In this document: piece by piece, positions 9,040 to 16,497 of the stretch
Layout: each line of letters begins with the position of its first letter
How positions within the stretch are numbered: the first letter of the stretch is position 1
NCBI RefSeq assembly: GCF_023204875.1
Contig: NZ_CP096247.1
Location: 2,852,001 to 2,916,000 of the forward strand
Length of the DNA stretch: 64,000 nucleotides
Direction of reading: 5' to 3'
From: Prevotella sp. E15-22
GTDB taxonomy: Bacteria > Bacteroidota > Bacteroidia > Bacteroidales > Bacteroidaceae
Position numbers and translations under genes: made by a program
Notes under the pieces: model-generated
Databases searched by the model: none
What the model saw: only the letters and a program-made list of their open reading frames with translations
Told to the model about the DNA's origin: nothing

Positions 9040-9974
9040 TGAGTAGGCTTTACACTCGCGACGCGAAGGCTTATCCTGTCACGTCGCAGTGTGAGCTGCT
9101 TGGTGTGAGTACACAGGCCTACTACAAACACGGCAACAGTCAGATGCGTAAGCTCGCAGAAGAGACATTTGTAGTGGAGTTTATCAAGAATATCCGCAAG
9201 AAGGACCGCGGCATGGGCGGTGGTCCGCTGTGGCATAAGTATACAGATACATTCGGCGAGGAACACAGTGTGGGCTACAACCGTTTCTACGACATCATTG
9301 ACAAATACGGCTTGAAGGTGCGCAAGAAGAAGCGTCGTACCAGGACAACGGACTCCGACCACGACCTGCCCTTGTATCCCAACCTTGTGAAGAAGCTCAT
9401 CCCGTTACGTCCCAACCAACTATGGGTGAGCGACATCACCTATATGGTCGTCTATCTCAATGGCCAGACTGGCGAGTACGATTTCTGCTACCTGTCGCTG
9501 GTGACGGACTACTATACGAAAGAGATTATCGGCTGGTGCGTGGGCGATACGCTGGAGGCCAAGTTTGCCATTAACGCGCTCAACATGGCTTTGAAGCGTC
9601 TTGGCGGAAATCCTGCCCATGACCTCATCCACCACTCTGACCGCGGCGTCCAATACGCCAGCTACGCCTATACGGATATTCTGAAAGCAAACAATATCAA
9701 GATCAGCATGACTGAGTGTGGAGATCCCAAGGAGAATGCAGTAGCCGAACGTGTCAACGGCATTATCAAGAACGAATTGCTTATGGACATGTCGTTTTTC
9801 TCTATTGATGAGGTAAAAAGAGCCCTGAAAGTAGCTATTGACTTCTATAACAACGAGCGTCCACATATGAGCCTTGACTGGAAAACACCAGCTCAGGCTG
9901 CTCTCTGTACTGGCGAATTGAAGAAGAAATGGAAGAGTCACAGAGAAATTGCACTCAAAGCTTTGGCTGCATAA
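9039..9974 (+). CDS. IS3-family transposase OrfB (DDE integrase core)
   Basis: A 311-aa frame starting at GTG, four bases into the overlap with orfA; in vivo it is probably made mainly as an OrfAB fusion. The rve-type catalytic core is complete: D132 in WVSDITYM, D201 in HHSDRGVQYAS, and E237 in ENAVAERVNGIIKNE with the usual lysine 7 residues on. The D201-E237 spacing fits D,D(35)E. The RPHMSLDWKTPAQ segment near the C-terminus is also typical. No stop or frameshift damages it. Confidence 0.93.
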   Translation: MSRLYTRDAKAYPVTSQCELLGVSTQAYYKHGNSQMRKLAEETFVVEFIKNIRKKDRGMGGGPLWHKYTDTFGEEHSVGYNRFYDIIDKYGLKVRKKKRRTRTTDSDHDLPLYPNLVKKLIPLRPNQLWVSDITYMVVYLNGQTGEYDFCYLSLVTDYYTKEIIGWCVGDTLEAKFAINALNMALKRLGGNPAHDLIHHSDRGVQYASYAYTDILKANNIKISMTECGDPKENAVAERVNGIIKNELLMDMSFFSIDEVKRALKVAIDFYNNERPHMSLDWKTPAQAALCTGELKKKWKSHREIALKALAA

Positions 9975-10037
9975 AATTAAATAGGTATCTTTGCATCAGA
10001 ATAGGTGTAAACCCGATTTATAACTAATTCCAAATAG

Positions 10038-10108
10038 AGTCAACGTGAAATAAAAATTAAGTTTAATTGAGTCAACTCTTATCATTAATAAGACTGGAAG
10101 TAGTCAAC
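10038..10108. repeat. AGTCAAC motif three times at an exact 32-bp spacing
   Basis: AGTCAAC begins at 10038, 10070 and 10102. The sequence between copies is not conserved. The motif resembles the left IS end (GGTGTCAACC on the minus strand), so these may be transposase-binding or former end sequences. Confidence 0.5.
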
Positions 10109-10137
10109 TAAAATCGTTAAACTACAGAGAAACGGTT

Positions 10138-10222
10138 TGTTTCTATAATGGAAACAGTCTGTTTTGATAATGGATACAAAGTGTTTCCTTGTGCGAAACA
10201 AAGTGTTTCCAACGTTGAAACA
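10138..10222. repeat. 22-bp palindromic tandem array A (four units)
   Basis: Units begin at 10138, 10160, 10182 and 10204, an exact 22-bp period. Each is TGTTTC-N7-GAAACA (unit 2 is TGTTTT-N7-GATACA) plus a 3-nt spacer (GTC or AAG). Each unit can form a 6-bp stem with a 7-nt loop. The 88-nt block from 10135 is nearly the same as 43094-43181, with about 80 of 88 positions identical by hand count. It lies between the IS and the gpx operator region. Confidence 0.9.
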
Positions 10223-10293
10223 CATTGGAAACAAAAATAGAAATTGTTTCAACAATAATAACGGTTGATGAAGAGGGGCTGCTTTTGAGATGT

Positions 10294-10385
10294 ATCGTCC
10301 GCGATATATCGTTAAAAACTCTTAAAGTTTCACTTGAATCGCTTGCGATATAAAATATTCTTTGTACCTTTGCATCGTGAACGAT
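10294..10385 (+). promoter_or_regulatory. Three palindromic operators around the gpx promoter
   Basis: The motif ATCGY-NN-RCGAT occurs at 10294-10305 (ATCGTCCGCGAT, one arm mismatch), 10338-10349 (ATCGCTTGCGAT, perfect) and 10374-10385 (ATCGTGAACGAT, perfect). The second overlaps the -33 region and the third follows the -7 element directly, a layout expected for repression. The likely binder is the MarR protein encoded in the same operon; this is inference. Confidence 0.7.
10365..10372 (+). promoter_or_regulatory. Promoter -7 element (TACCTTTG) of the gpx operon
   Basis: TACCTTTG matches TAnnTTTG. A TTG at 10343-10345 lies 19 bp upstream as the -33 element and sits inside the second palindrome. 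Confidence 0.75.
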
Positions 10386-10447
10386 ATAAACAAAGTATAA
10401 TTATCAGGAAATAAGTATTGGATTCAACACAAAACACATTATATATT

Positions 10448-10993
10448 ATGGCAAAGATCTATGATTTCAAGGCTCAGACGAGCAAAGGCAAAGAGATTGA
10501 TTTCTCACAGTTTCAAGGCAAGGTGCTGCTGGTGGTGAACACAGCCAGCAAGTGCGGATTCACGCCTCAGTTTGAAGGTCTGGAGGCACTGAACCAGAAG
10601 TACAAGGATCAGGGACTGGTGATTGTTGGTTTTCCCTGCAACCAGTTTAAGGAACAGGATCCCGCAAACGACAGTAAGATTGAAGAGTTCTGCCAACTGA
10701 ACTACGGCGTGACCTTCCAGATTATGAAGAAAGGCGACGTGAACGGTCCTGATGCACAGCCCATCTTCGAGTATCTGAAGACTCAGGCTCCCACCGAGGA
10801 GTATAAAGGTCTGAAGGCCAAAGCAGCCAAGGCCCTCTTCAAGGTTATCAGCAAGAGTGTGGAGAAGGACAGCGACATCAAGTGGAACTTCACCAAGTTC
10901 CTCATCTCGAAGGACGGTGAGACCATCAAGCGCTATGCACCCACTACGGAACCTCAGGAATTTGAAAAGGACATCGAGGCTTTCTTGAAATAA
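10448..10993 (+). CDS. Glutathione peroxidase-type thiol peroxidase
   Basis: A 181-aa protein from the ATG at 10448 (MAKIYDF). A longer frame using TTG at 10418 is possible but has no family support. The peroxidatic residue is cysteine C36 in NTASKCGFTPQ, not selenocysteine. GFPCNQFKEQDP and IKWNFTKFLI supply the Gln, Trp and Asn of the catalytic tetrad. In bacteria such enzymes reduce hydroperoxides, usually with thioredoxin. It leads an operon with MarR, a 61-aa protein and a 4Fe-4S protein, and sits behind three operator-like palindromes. Confidence 0.93.
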   Translation: MAKIYDFKAQTSKGKEIDFSQFQGKVLLVVNTASKCGFTPQFEGLEALNQKYKDQGLVIVGFPCNQFKEQDPANDSKIEEFCQLNYGVTFQIMKKGDVNGPDAQPIFEYLKTQAPTEEYKGLKAKAAKALFKVISKSVEKDSDIKWNFTKFLISKDGETIKRYAPTTEPQEFEKDIEAFLK

Positions 10994-11035
10994 GAAGAAG
11001 GAAGAAGAAAGACATAAGAAATTAAAAGAAGAAAT

Positions 11036-11485
11036 ATGCACGAAGAATTGCGACTCGACAAGCAGATTTGCTTTCGCCTTTATACGGCGGCACGACTGAT
11101 TACGCAGGCCTACACCCCACTGCTCAACACACTGGGCATCACCTATCCGCAGTACCTGGTACTGATGGTGCTGTGGGAGCAGGACAAACAGCCTGTGAAC
11201 GACATTGCCCACAGACTGCTGCTCGAAACCAACACAGTGACTCCCCTACTCCAGCGTATGGAGAAACTGGGCGTTGTCACCCGTCAGCGTGGCGAGCAGG
11301 ACAAGCGTCAGCAGATAGTATCGCTGACGGAAAAAGGCAAGGCGATGGAGGAAGAGGCCTATAAGGTGATTCCTGCCGGCATGGGTCGTGAGTTGCGTGC
11401 ATGTCCCTTCCAACTGGAAGACTACGCCAAGTTTGCCAGCGAACTCGACACGATTATAGAAACACTTAAAAACAGAGAAAAATAA
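11036..11485 (+). CDS. MarR-family transcriptional regulator
   Basis: A 149-aa winged-helix protein of standard MarR length. The DNA-binding core runs from YPQYLVLMVLWEQDKQPVNDIAHRLLLETNTVT through LLQRMEKLGVVTRQRGEQDKRQQIVSLTEKG, where the wing carries the conserved DxR (QDKR). The N-terminus (LRLDKQICFRLYTAARLI) resembles OhrR-type regulators, including a cysteine at about residue 11 in the position used for peroxide sensing in OhrR. With gpx upstream and ATCGY-NN-RCGAT palindromes at the promoter, it is likely a peroxide-responsive autorepressor (inferred). Confidence 0.9.
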   Translation: MHEELRLDKQICFRLYTAARLITQAYTPLLNTLGITYPQYLVLMVLWEQDKQPVNDIAHRLLLETNTVTPLLQRMEKLGVVTRQRGEQDKRQQIVSLTEKGKAMEEEAYKVIPAGMGRELRACPFQLEDYAKFASELDTIIETLKNREK

Positions 11486-11489
11486 TATT

Positions 11490-11675
11490 ATGGCACATCA
11501 ATGCGAGAATTGCAAATTCAGAGCTCATTACGATCAAAAGCCCAATTCCATGTTGGGTAAGTTCTGGCGCTGGCACATCAATTTCTGTCCAGGTTGGAAG
11601 GCATACTTCACAAGTCTGGATGAAGAAAAGAAAGCAGAGCTGAGAAAGAAATATCAATTCACGAAATACCAGTAA
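11490..11675 (+). CDS. Small Cys-containing protein of unknown function
   Basis: A 61-aa protein I do not recognise as a named family. It begins MAHQCENCKF (C5-x2-C8) and has a third cysteine (C33) in NFCPGWKAY, with aromatic residues between and a charged, helical C-terminus (DEEKKAELRKKYQ). The CxxC plus a third Cys and nearby His could bind a metal or take part in thiol chemistry; this is inference. It starts 4 nt after marR and ends 9 nt before the 4Fe-4S protein gene, so it is firmly inside the redox operon. No signal peptide or membrane helix is seen. Confidence 0.8.
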   Translation: MAHQCENCKFRAHYDQKPNSMLGKFWRWHINFCPGWKAYFTSLDEEKKAELRKKYQFTKYQ

Positions 11676-11684
11676 ACATTGCAA

Positions 11685-12383
11685 ATGACACAAAAACGAT
11701 TCCATAGGCATTTTGCCACCCCAGGGCTGCCACTCTACTGGATTATCATTGCCTACATCATCCTGGCATGGTTCTTCCCAGTGATAGGACTGCTGGCACT
11801 GATCTGCATGATTGGTCCAGTGCTGACCAGCATCTGGAAAGGCCGTTACTGGTGCGGCCACATCTGTCCACGCGGCAATATGTACGACCGCTTGCTGTCG
11901 AAGTACTCGCCCCATCGCGAGATACCCAAGTTCGTGCGCACCTTCGGCTTCCGCCTGTTCATGGTGATCTTCATCTTCACCATGTTTGGCATCCAACTGA
12001 GTATGGTGCGCTGGAGCGAAGGCGGCCTCACCATGTGGGGCGACATTGGTCGCGTGTTCTGGACCATCATCGTAGCAACCACCATGGTGGGCGTCATCCT
12101 GAGCTTTATCTATGCTCCACGCACCTGGTGTTCGTTCTGCCCCATGGGCACCATCTCACGATGGGTGGCACCCAAGCATGCGCCACTGCCCAAGGCCTTC
12201 ACAAACATCCACGTGACGAGCGCCTGCCAGATGAAGTGTAAGAGTTGCGCACGTGTGTGCCCCATGCAACTGACCCCCTACGACAGTCGCGGCCAGGAAG
12301 AGGGCTATCTGCACCCCGACTGCATTAAATGCGGCAAGTGCGTGCTGGCATGCCCCACGAAGATTATGACATTAAATCACTAA
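11685..12383 (+). CDS. 4Fe-4S-binding membrane protein (NapH/YccM-like polyferredoxin)
   Basis: A 232-aa protein from the ATG at 11685; TTG at 11679 is an alternative. It has several membrane helices (about 20-50, 85-110, 120-145) with cysteine motifs CGHICPRG and WCSFCPMG in the loops. Two C-terminal ferredoxin clusters follow, one as CKSCARVCPM and one as CIKCGKCVLACPT. This is the NapH/CcoG-like layout of inner-membrane electron carriers. The partner is unknown. As the last gene of the gpx-marR operon it may feed electrons to a peroxide or thiol system, which is inference. Confidence 0.88.
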   Translation: MTQKRFHRHFATPGLPLYWIIIAYIILAWFFPVIGLLALICMIGPVLTSIWKGRYWCGHICPRGNMYDRLLSKYSPHREIPKFVRTFGFRLFMVIFIFTMFGIQLSMVRWSEGGLTMWGDIGRVFWTIIVATTMVGVILSFIYAPRTWCSFCPMGTISRWVAPKHAPLPKAFTNIHVTSACQMKCKSCARVCPMQLTPYDSRGQEEGYLHPDCIKCGKCVLACPTKIMTLNH

Positions 12384-12406
12384 GAAAGACACACTTAAAA
12401 AACGGA

Positions 12407-12440
12407 AAAGGTGCCGAGCAAACGAATGCCCGGCACCTTT
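12407..12440. terminator. Bidirectional terminator between the redox operon and ackA
   Basis: A perfect 10-bp stem (AAAGGTGCCG at 12407-12416 with 12431-12440) between two convergent genes, with A-rich flank on the left and T-rich flank on the right. Confidence 0.88.
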
Positions 12441-12465
12441 CTTATTTTGTTTGAGACGATGCTGC

Positions 12466-13656
12466 TTAGAGCAGGTTCATCGTATCGGTAGCAATCATCA
12501 GCTCCTCGTCGGTGGGGATGACAACAACCTTCACCTTTGAGTCGTCGGCCGAGATAACAGCTTCCTCGCCACGCACCTGGTTCTTCTGCTCGTCGAACTT
12601 CACGCCCAGGAACTCCAGACCCTTGCAGACCTCAGAACGCATAGAGATTTGGTTCTCGCCCACACCAGCGGTGAAGACAATCACATCGACACCACCCATA
12701 GCGGCTGCATAGGCACCGATATACTTCTTAATGCGATAGAAGTACATCTGCTGAGCCAGGATAGCACGAGGCTCGCCAGCCTTGGCAGCGTTCTCCACGT
12801 CGCGCATATCGCTTGAGCCACCAATGATACCAGCCACACCACTCTTCTTGTTGAGCAGGTTGCTCATGCCATCGGCATCGAGACCCAGCTTCTTCTCGAG
12901 GAAGGTGACAGCGCCACCGTCGATATCGCCAGAGCGAGTACCCATGACGAGACCCTCCAGAGGTGTGAGACCCATTGAGGTGTCGACACACTTGCCATCG
13001 AGCACAGCAGCCACAGAGCCACCGTTACCAATATGACAGGTAATCATCTTGGTACCTTCGGCCTTGATACCCAGGAACTCGCAGGCGCGAGCTGACACAT
13101 AGCGGTGAGAGGTGCCGTGGAAGCCATAGCGACGCACGCCATACTTCTCGTAGAGCTCGTAAGGAATGGCATACATATAAGCCTTGGCAGGCATGGTCTG
13201 ATGGAAGGCAGTGTCGAACACACCCACCTGAGGCAGGCCAGGCATCAGCTCCTTCACGGCGTTCACGCCCTTCAGGTTGGCAGGGTTGTGCAGGGGAGCC
13301 AGGTCAGAGCACTCCTCAAAGGCCTTCAGCACCTCGTCGGTCAGCACCACTGACTTGTTGAACTTCTCGCCGCCATGCACCATACGGTGACCCACGGCAT
13401 CGATCTCCTTCAGGTCTTTAATCACACCAATCTCAGGATCGGTGAGCAGAGAGAAGATGAACTTCACACCCTCAGTATGCTCAGGGATGTCGTGCATAAT
13501 CTGCTTCTTCTCGCCATTAGCGAGCTTCACCTTTACGAAAGCATTGTCCAAGCCAACGCGCTCAGCGCCACCGCTGGTCATCACACTCTTGTCGTCCATG
13601 TTGTACAGAGCGTACTTGATAGACGAAGAACCGCAATTCAATACAAGGATTTTCAT
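12466..13656 (-). CDS. ackA: Acetate kinase
   Basis: A 396-aa protein of normal length for AckA. It starts MKILVLNCGSSSIKYAL and contains the family signatures VGHRMVHGGEKF, FDTAFHQTMP, YGFHGTSHRYVS, HIGNGGS and TRSGDIDGG. The enzyme converts acetyl phosphate and ADP to acetate and ATP, the final step of fermentative acetate production, and can run in reverse. It lies 37 nt downstream of pta in the same direction, the usual pta-ackA operon. A bidirectional terminator follows. Confidence 0.97.
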   Translation of the reverse strand: MKILVLNCGSSSIKYALYNMDDKSVMTSGGAERVGLDNAFVKVKLANGEKKQIMHDIPEHTEGVKFIFSLLTDPEIGVIKDLKEIDAVGHRMVHGGEKFNKSVVLTDEVLKAFEECSDLAPLHNPANLKGVNAVKELMPGLPQVGVFDTAFHQTMPAKAYMYAIPYELYEKYGVRRYGFHGTSHRYVSARACEFLGIKAEGTKMITCHIGNGGSVAAVLDGKCVDTSMGLTPLEGLVMGTRSGDIDGGAVTFLEKKLGLDADGMSNLLNKKSGVAGIIGGSSDMRDVENAAKAGEPRAILAQQMYFYRIKKYIGAYAAAMGGVDVIVFTAGVGENQISMRSEVCKGLEFLGVKFDEQKNQVRGEEAVISADDSKVKVVVIPTDEELMIATDTMNLL

Positions 13657-13693
13657 TGTTTTCTACCTTTTTACTTTTTGACCTTTTTTTGTT

Positions 13694-14704
13694 TTACTTC
13701 TTAGCGTCCATAGCCTGACAAGCGGTGATAGCTACCAGATAATAGATATCCTCTACTGAGCAGCCACGAGACAGGTCGTTGACAGGACGAGCGATACCCT
13801 GCAGGATGGGGCCGATAGCAGTAGCACCAGCCAGACGCTGCACCAGCTTATAGGCGATGTTACCTACCTCAAGACAAGGCATCACCAGCACGTTGGCCTT
13901 ACCAGCAATTTCTGAACCAGGAGCCTTCTTAGAACCTACAGAGGGAACGAGTGCAGCATCAGCCTGCAGCTCACCGTCAATCTTCAGGTTGGGATCGAGT
14001 TCCTTGGCCAGCTTCGTAGCCTCAACCACCTTGTCAACCACCTCATGAGAAGCAGAACCCTTGGTAGAGAAGCTCAGCATAGCCACGCGAGGATCAGCAA
14101 AGCCAGCCACGCTCTTGGCAGTCTGAGCTGTGCAAACAGCAATCTGACTCAGCTGGTTGGCATCGGGCATAGGCGTAACGGCAACGTCGCCCATCACGAG
14201 CACACCGTTCTCGCCATACTCAGGCTTGTCGGTAATCATCAGCATAGCACCGCTCACGCAGGTGATGCCAGGGGCACACTTGATAATCTGGAGGGCAGGA
14301 CGCAGGGTCTCACCTGTTGTTGAGAGTGCACCAGAAATCTGGCCGTCGGCACCCTCGGTTTTGATGATCATACAACCCAGATAGAGGGGATCCTTCACCA
14401 GCTCGCGAGCCTTCTCGATGGTCATACCCTTCTTCTCACGCAACTTCTGCAGGAGCTGAGCCAGTTCCTCGCTCTTCTCGTAGTTCAGCGGGTCGATGAG
14501 GGTGGCCTTATCAATATGAGTGAGGCCCTTCTCCTTTGCCAGAGCGTGAACCTTCTCAGGGTTACCAATCAGAATAAGGTCTGCCATGTCATCTGCCAAC
14601 ACACGGTCGGCAGCCATCAGAGTGCGCTCCTCTTCAGCTTCAGGGAGCACAATGCGCTGCTTGTTACTCTTAGCACGCGCAATGATTTGTTCAATTAATC
14701 CCAT
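13694..14704 (-). CDS. pta: Phosphate acetyltransferase
   Basis: A 336-aa protein starting at the ATG at 14704 (MGLIEQIIARAK). The frame extends further upstream but runs into the -7 element at 14744-14751, so that extension is not translated. The PTA_PTB domain spans the whole protein, with QISGALSTTGETLRPALQII, VLVMGDVAVTPMPDANQL and KANVLVMPCLEVGNIAYK as typical stretches. It is the short form without the N-terminal regulatory domain. It exchanges CoA for phosphate on acetyl-CoA to give acetyl phosphate for AckA. Confidence 0.96.
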   Translation of the reverse strand: MGLIEQIIARAKSNKQRIVLPEAEEERTLMAADRVLADDMADLILIGNPEKVHALAKEKGLTHIDKATLIDPLNYEKSEELAQLLQKLREKKGMTIEKARELVKDPLYLGCMIIKTEGADGQISGALSTTGETLRPALQIIKCAPGITCVSGAMLMITDKPEYGENGVLVMGDVAVTPMPDANQLSQIAVCTAQTAKSVAGFADPRVAMLSFSTKGSASHEVVDKVVEATKLAKELDPNLKIDGELQADAALVPSVGSKKAPGSEIAGKANVLVMPCLEVGNIAYKLVQRLAGATAIGPILQGIARPVNDLSRGCSVEDIYYLVAITACQAMDAKK

Positions 14705-14743
14705 GTTTTTATATCGATTTAGAAATTTTTCATATGATGCATG

Positions 14744-14751
14744 CAAAATTA
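14744..14751 (-). promoter_or_regulatory. Promoter -7 element (TAATTTTG) of pta-ackA
   Basis: On the minus strand TAATTTTG matches TAnnTTTG, 40 bp before the pta start, and excludes the longer upstream frame. Confidence 0.65.
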
Positions 14752-14756
14752 CAAAA

Positions 14757-14791
14757 AATAATCCGAACATCTGCCAGATATCCGGATTATT
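14757..14791 (-). terminator. Terminator after cdaA
   Basis: The arms AATAATCCG (14757-14765) and CGGATTATT (14783-14791) pair perfectly, with a further ATCTG/CAGAT pairing inside. A T-run follows on the minus strand. It ends the folP-cdaA unit. Confidence 0.8.
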
Positions 14792-14818
14792 TTTGTTTAT
14801 TTAGTCTTTCACACAGTT

Positions 14819-15598
14819 CTATGCCTTCATCAGGTCTGTCAGCGTGGATTCCAACTCCTCGGCCGACAAGCGCAGCTTCAGATGACCATTGCGGGCAATG
14901 CTGATGCCACCCGTCTCTTCTGAGACGATGACGCAGAGGGCGTCACTCTCCTGAGACATGCCCAAGGCCGCGCGATGACGCAGTCCCAGGTACTTTGGTA
15001 TATCCAGGTCGTGACTCACTGGCAGGATACAGCCAGCCGCTTTGATGCGATGATTACTGATAACCATCGCGCCATCGTGCAGGGGCGAGTTCTTAAAGAA
15101 AATATTCTCGATAAGTCGCTGGTTCACAGCCGCATCAATCACCTCGCCAGTAGCCACGATATCGTTCAGGGGCATGTTACACTCGATGACGATGAGCGCA
15201 CCCACCTTGCCTTTTGCCATCGACATGGCAGCCATCACAATAGGCATGATATTCTTCTTCACCTTCGCAGCATCCTTCTCCTCTACACGTTTGGGCGAGA
15301 AGAGGCGCACCAGCGTACGGATGCGACGATGGGCACCTAGGTTATAGAGCACCTTGCGGATGTCCTCCTGAAAGATGACCACGATGACGATGACACCCAC
15401 CGACACGAGTTTGTCGAGGATGGCGCCAAGGAGCTTCATCTCGAGCACCTGCGACACGAACACCCACACCAAGATAAAAATCATGATGCCCACGAACACG
15501 TTCAGCGAACGCGATTCGCGCATCAGCCTGTAGGTGTTGTACAACAGTACGGCTACCAACAGAATGTCAATAATATCCTTAACTCCGAAGTCTATCAT
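14819..15598 (-). CDS. cdaA: Diadenylate cyclase CdaA
   Basis: A 259-aa membrane-bound DAC-domain protein. Three N-terminal membrane helices (about 8-80) are followed by the DisA_N domain with both catalytic motifs: D175-G176-A177 in HDGAMVI and R207-H208-R209 in GLRHRAALG. The enzyme makes cyclic di-AMP from two ATP. The start overlaps the 3' end of folP by 20 nt, so the two genes are translationally coupled. No CdaR (YbbR) gene lies beside it, unlike in Firmicutes. A terminator follows. Confidence 0.95.
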   Translation of the reverse strand: MIDFGVKDIIDILLVAVLLYNTYRLMRESRSLNVFVGIMIFILVWVFVSQVLEMKLLGAILDKLVSVGVIVIVVIFQEDIRKVLYNLGAHRRIRTLVRLFSPKRVEEKDAAKVKKNIMPIVMAAMSMAKGKVGALIVIECNMPLNDIVATGEVIDAAVNQRLIENIFFKNSPLHDGAMVISNHRIKAAGCILPVSHDLDIPKYLGLRHRAALGMSQESDALCVIVSEETGGISIARNGHLKLRLSAEELESTLTDLMKA

Positions 15599-16370
15599 AC
15601 ATCTTCACTATTTCTACGGCCTCCTTCACATCATGCACACGCAGGATGTCGGCGCCCTTCATCAGCGCAATGGTATTGAGGAACGTGGTGCCATTAAGGG
15701 CCTCGTCTTGAGTGATGCCTAGCAGTTTGTAGATCATCGACTTGCGCGAGATGCCCACCAGCAAAGGCAGTTGCAGCACCTGCAGTTTCTCCATCTCGTT
15801 CATCAGGCGATAATTATCGTCGAGTGTCTTGCCAAAGCCAAAGCCTGGGTCCAGGATGATGTCTTTCTGTCCCAAGTCGCGCAACTGCTGCACCTTCTGG
15901 GCAAAGACCATCAGCGTGTCGTGCAAATCCTTTTGGACAGACATCAGGATATACGGCACCTGCAGGCGTGCCACCATGCGAAACATATCAGGATCGGCAC
16001 CCTCACCCACGTCGTTGATGATGTCGGCACCAAACTCCTCGACCACCATACGCGCCACATCGGCACGGAACGTGTCGACCGACAGGGGCACGTTGGGTTG
16101 TTCGTGCCTCACCACAGCCAAAGCCATACGCAAGCGGCGCATCTCCTCCTCGGCACTCACTTTGGCGGCACCAGGGCGAGTGGAATAGGCGCCCACATCG
16201 ATCATGGCACCACCCTGTTCTATTATTTCGTTAGCCCTCTGGGCAATATCATACTCAGTCTGCTTGCGACTGCCTGCAAAAAAAGAGTCGGGCGTCACAT
16301 TCAGGATTCCCATCACCTTCGGCTCTGACAAATCCATCAGTTGGCCTTTCATATTCAGTGTATAATTCAT
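15579..16370 (-). CDS. folP: Dihydropteroate synthase
   Basis: A 263-aa protein from the ATG at 16370. The frame extends to 16469, but a -7 element at 16378-16385 lies within that extension. Pterin-binding signatures are intact: MGILNVTPDSFFAGSR, GAMIDVGAYSTRPGA, DIINDVGEG and DIILDPGFGFGKT. The enzyme joins p-aminobenzoate to the pterin diphosphate in folate synthesis and is the sulfonamide target. It is followed by cdaA with a 20-nt overlap, a pairing widespread in Bacteroidales. Confidence 0.95.
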   Translation of the reverse strand: MNYTLNMKGQLMDLSEPKVMGILNVTPDSFFAGSRKQTEYDIAQRANEIIEQGGAMIDVGAYSTRPGAAKVSAEEEMRRLRMALAVVRHEQPNVPLSVDTFRADVARMVVEEFGADIINDVGEGADPDMFRMVARLQVPYILMSVQKDLHDTLMVFAQKVQQLRDLGQKDIILDPGFGFGKTLDDNYRLMNEMEKLQVLQLPLLVGISRKSMIYKLLGITQDEALNGTTFLNTIALMKGADILRVHDVKEAVEIVKMYDRLRS

Positions 16371-16377
16371 CGTTCTG

Positions 16378-16385
16378 CAAAGGTA
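16378..16385 (-). promoter_or_regulatory. Promoter -7 element (TACCTTTG) of folP-cdaA
   Basis: TACCTTTG on the minus strand, only 7 bp before the folP ATG, so the leader is very short or absent. Confidence 0.6.
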
Positions 16386-16458
16386 CGTTATTTGATAAAT
16401 ATAGCCAAATGTTTTCAATATTTTTTGTGGAAACGTGACGGAATAGAAAAATAAGTTG

Positions 16459-16466
16459 TAACTTTG
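16459..16466 (+). promoter_or_regulatory. Promoter -7 element (TAACTTTG) of the dipeptidase gene
   Basis: TAACTTTG matches TAnnTTTG and lies 31 bp before the ATG at 16498. No convincing -33 element is seen. It is divergent from the folP promoter. Confidence 0.6.
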
Positions 16467-16497
16467 CAATCAGTATAACCCATCAAATCATTGTCAC

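Larger units (their letters stand above)
8644..10013 (+). mobile_element. IS3-family insertion sequence (about 1.37 kb)
   Basis: Two overlapping transposase frames lie between imperfect terminal inverted repeats: GGTTGACACC (8644-8653) and GGTGTAAACC (10004-10013), 9 of 10 bases paired. The size is right for IS3. The exact ends are uncertain because I see no clear 3-4 bp target duplication (TAA on the left, CGA on the right), and GTCAAC motifs like the left end also occur further right. Both frames look intact, so the copy may be active. Confidence 0.85.

Noticed and set aside
10138..10222. 22-bp arrays as CRISPR
   Set aside because: The repeats are contiguous units with a 3-nt spacer and 7-nt variable loops, there are no spacers of normal length and no cas genes in the window.
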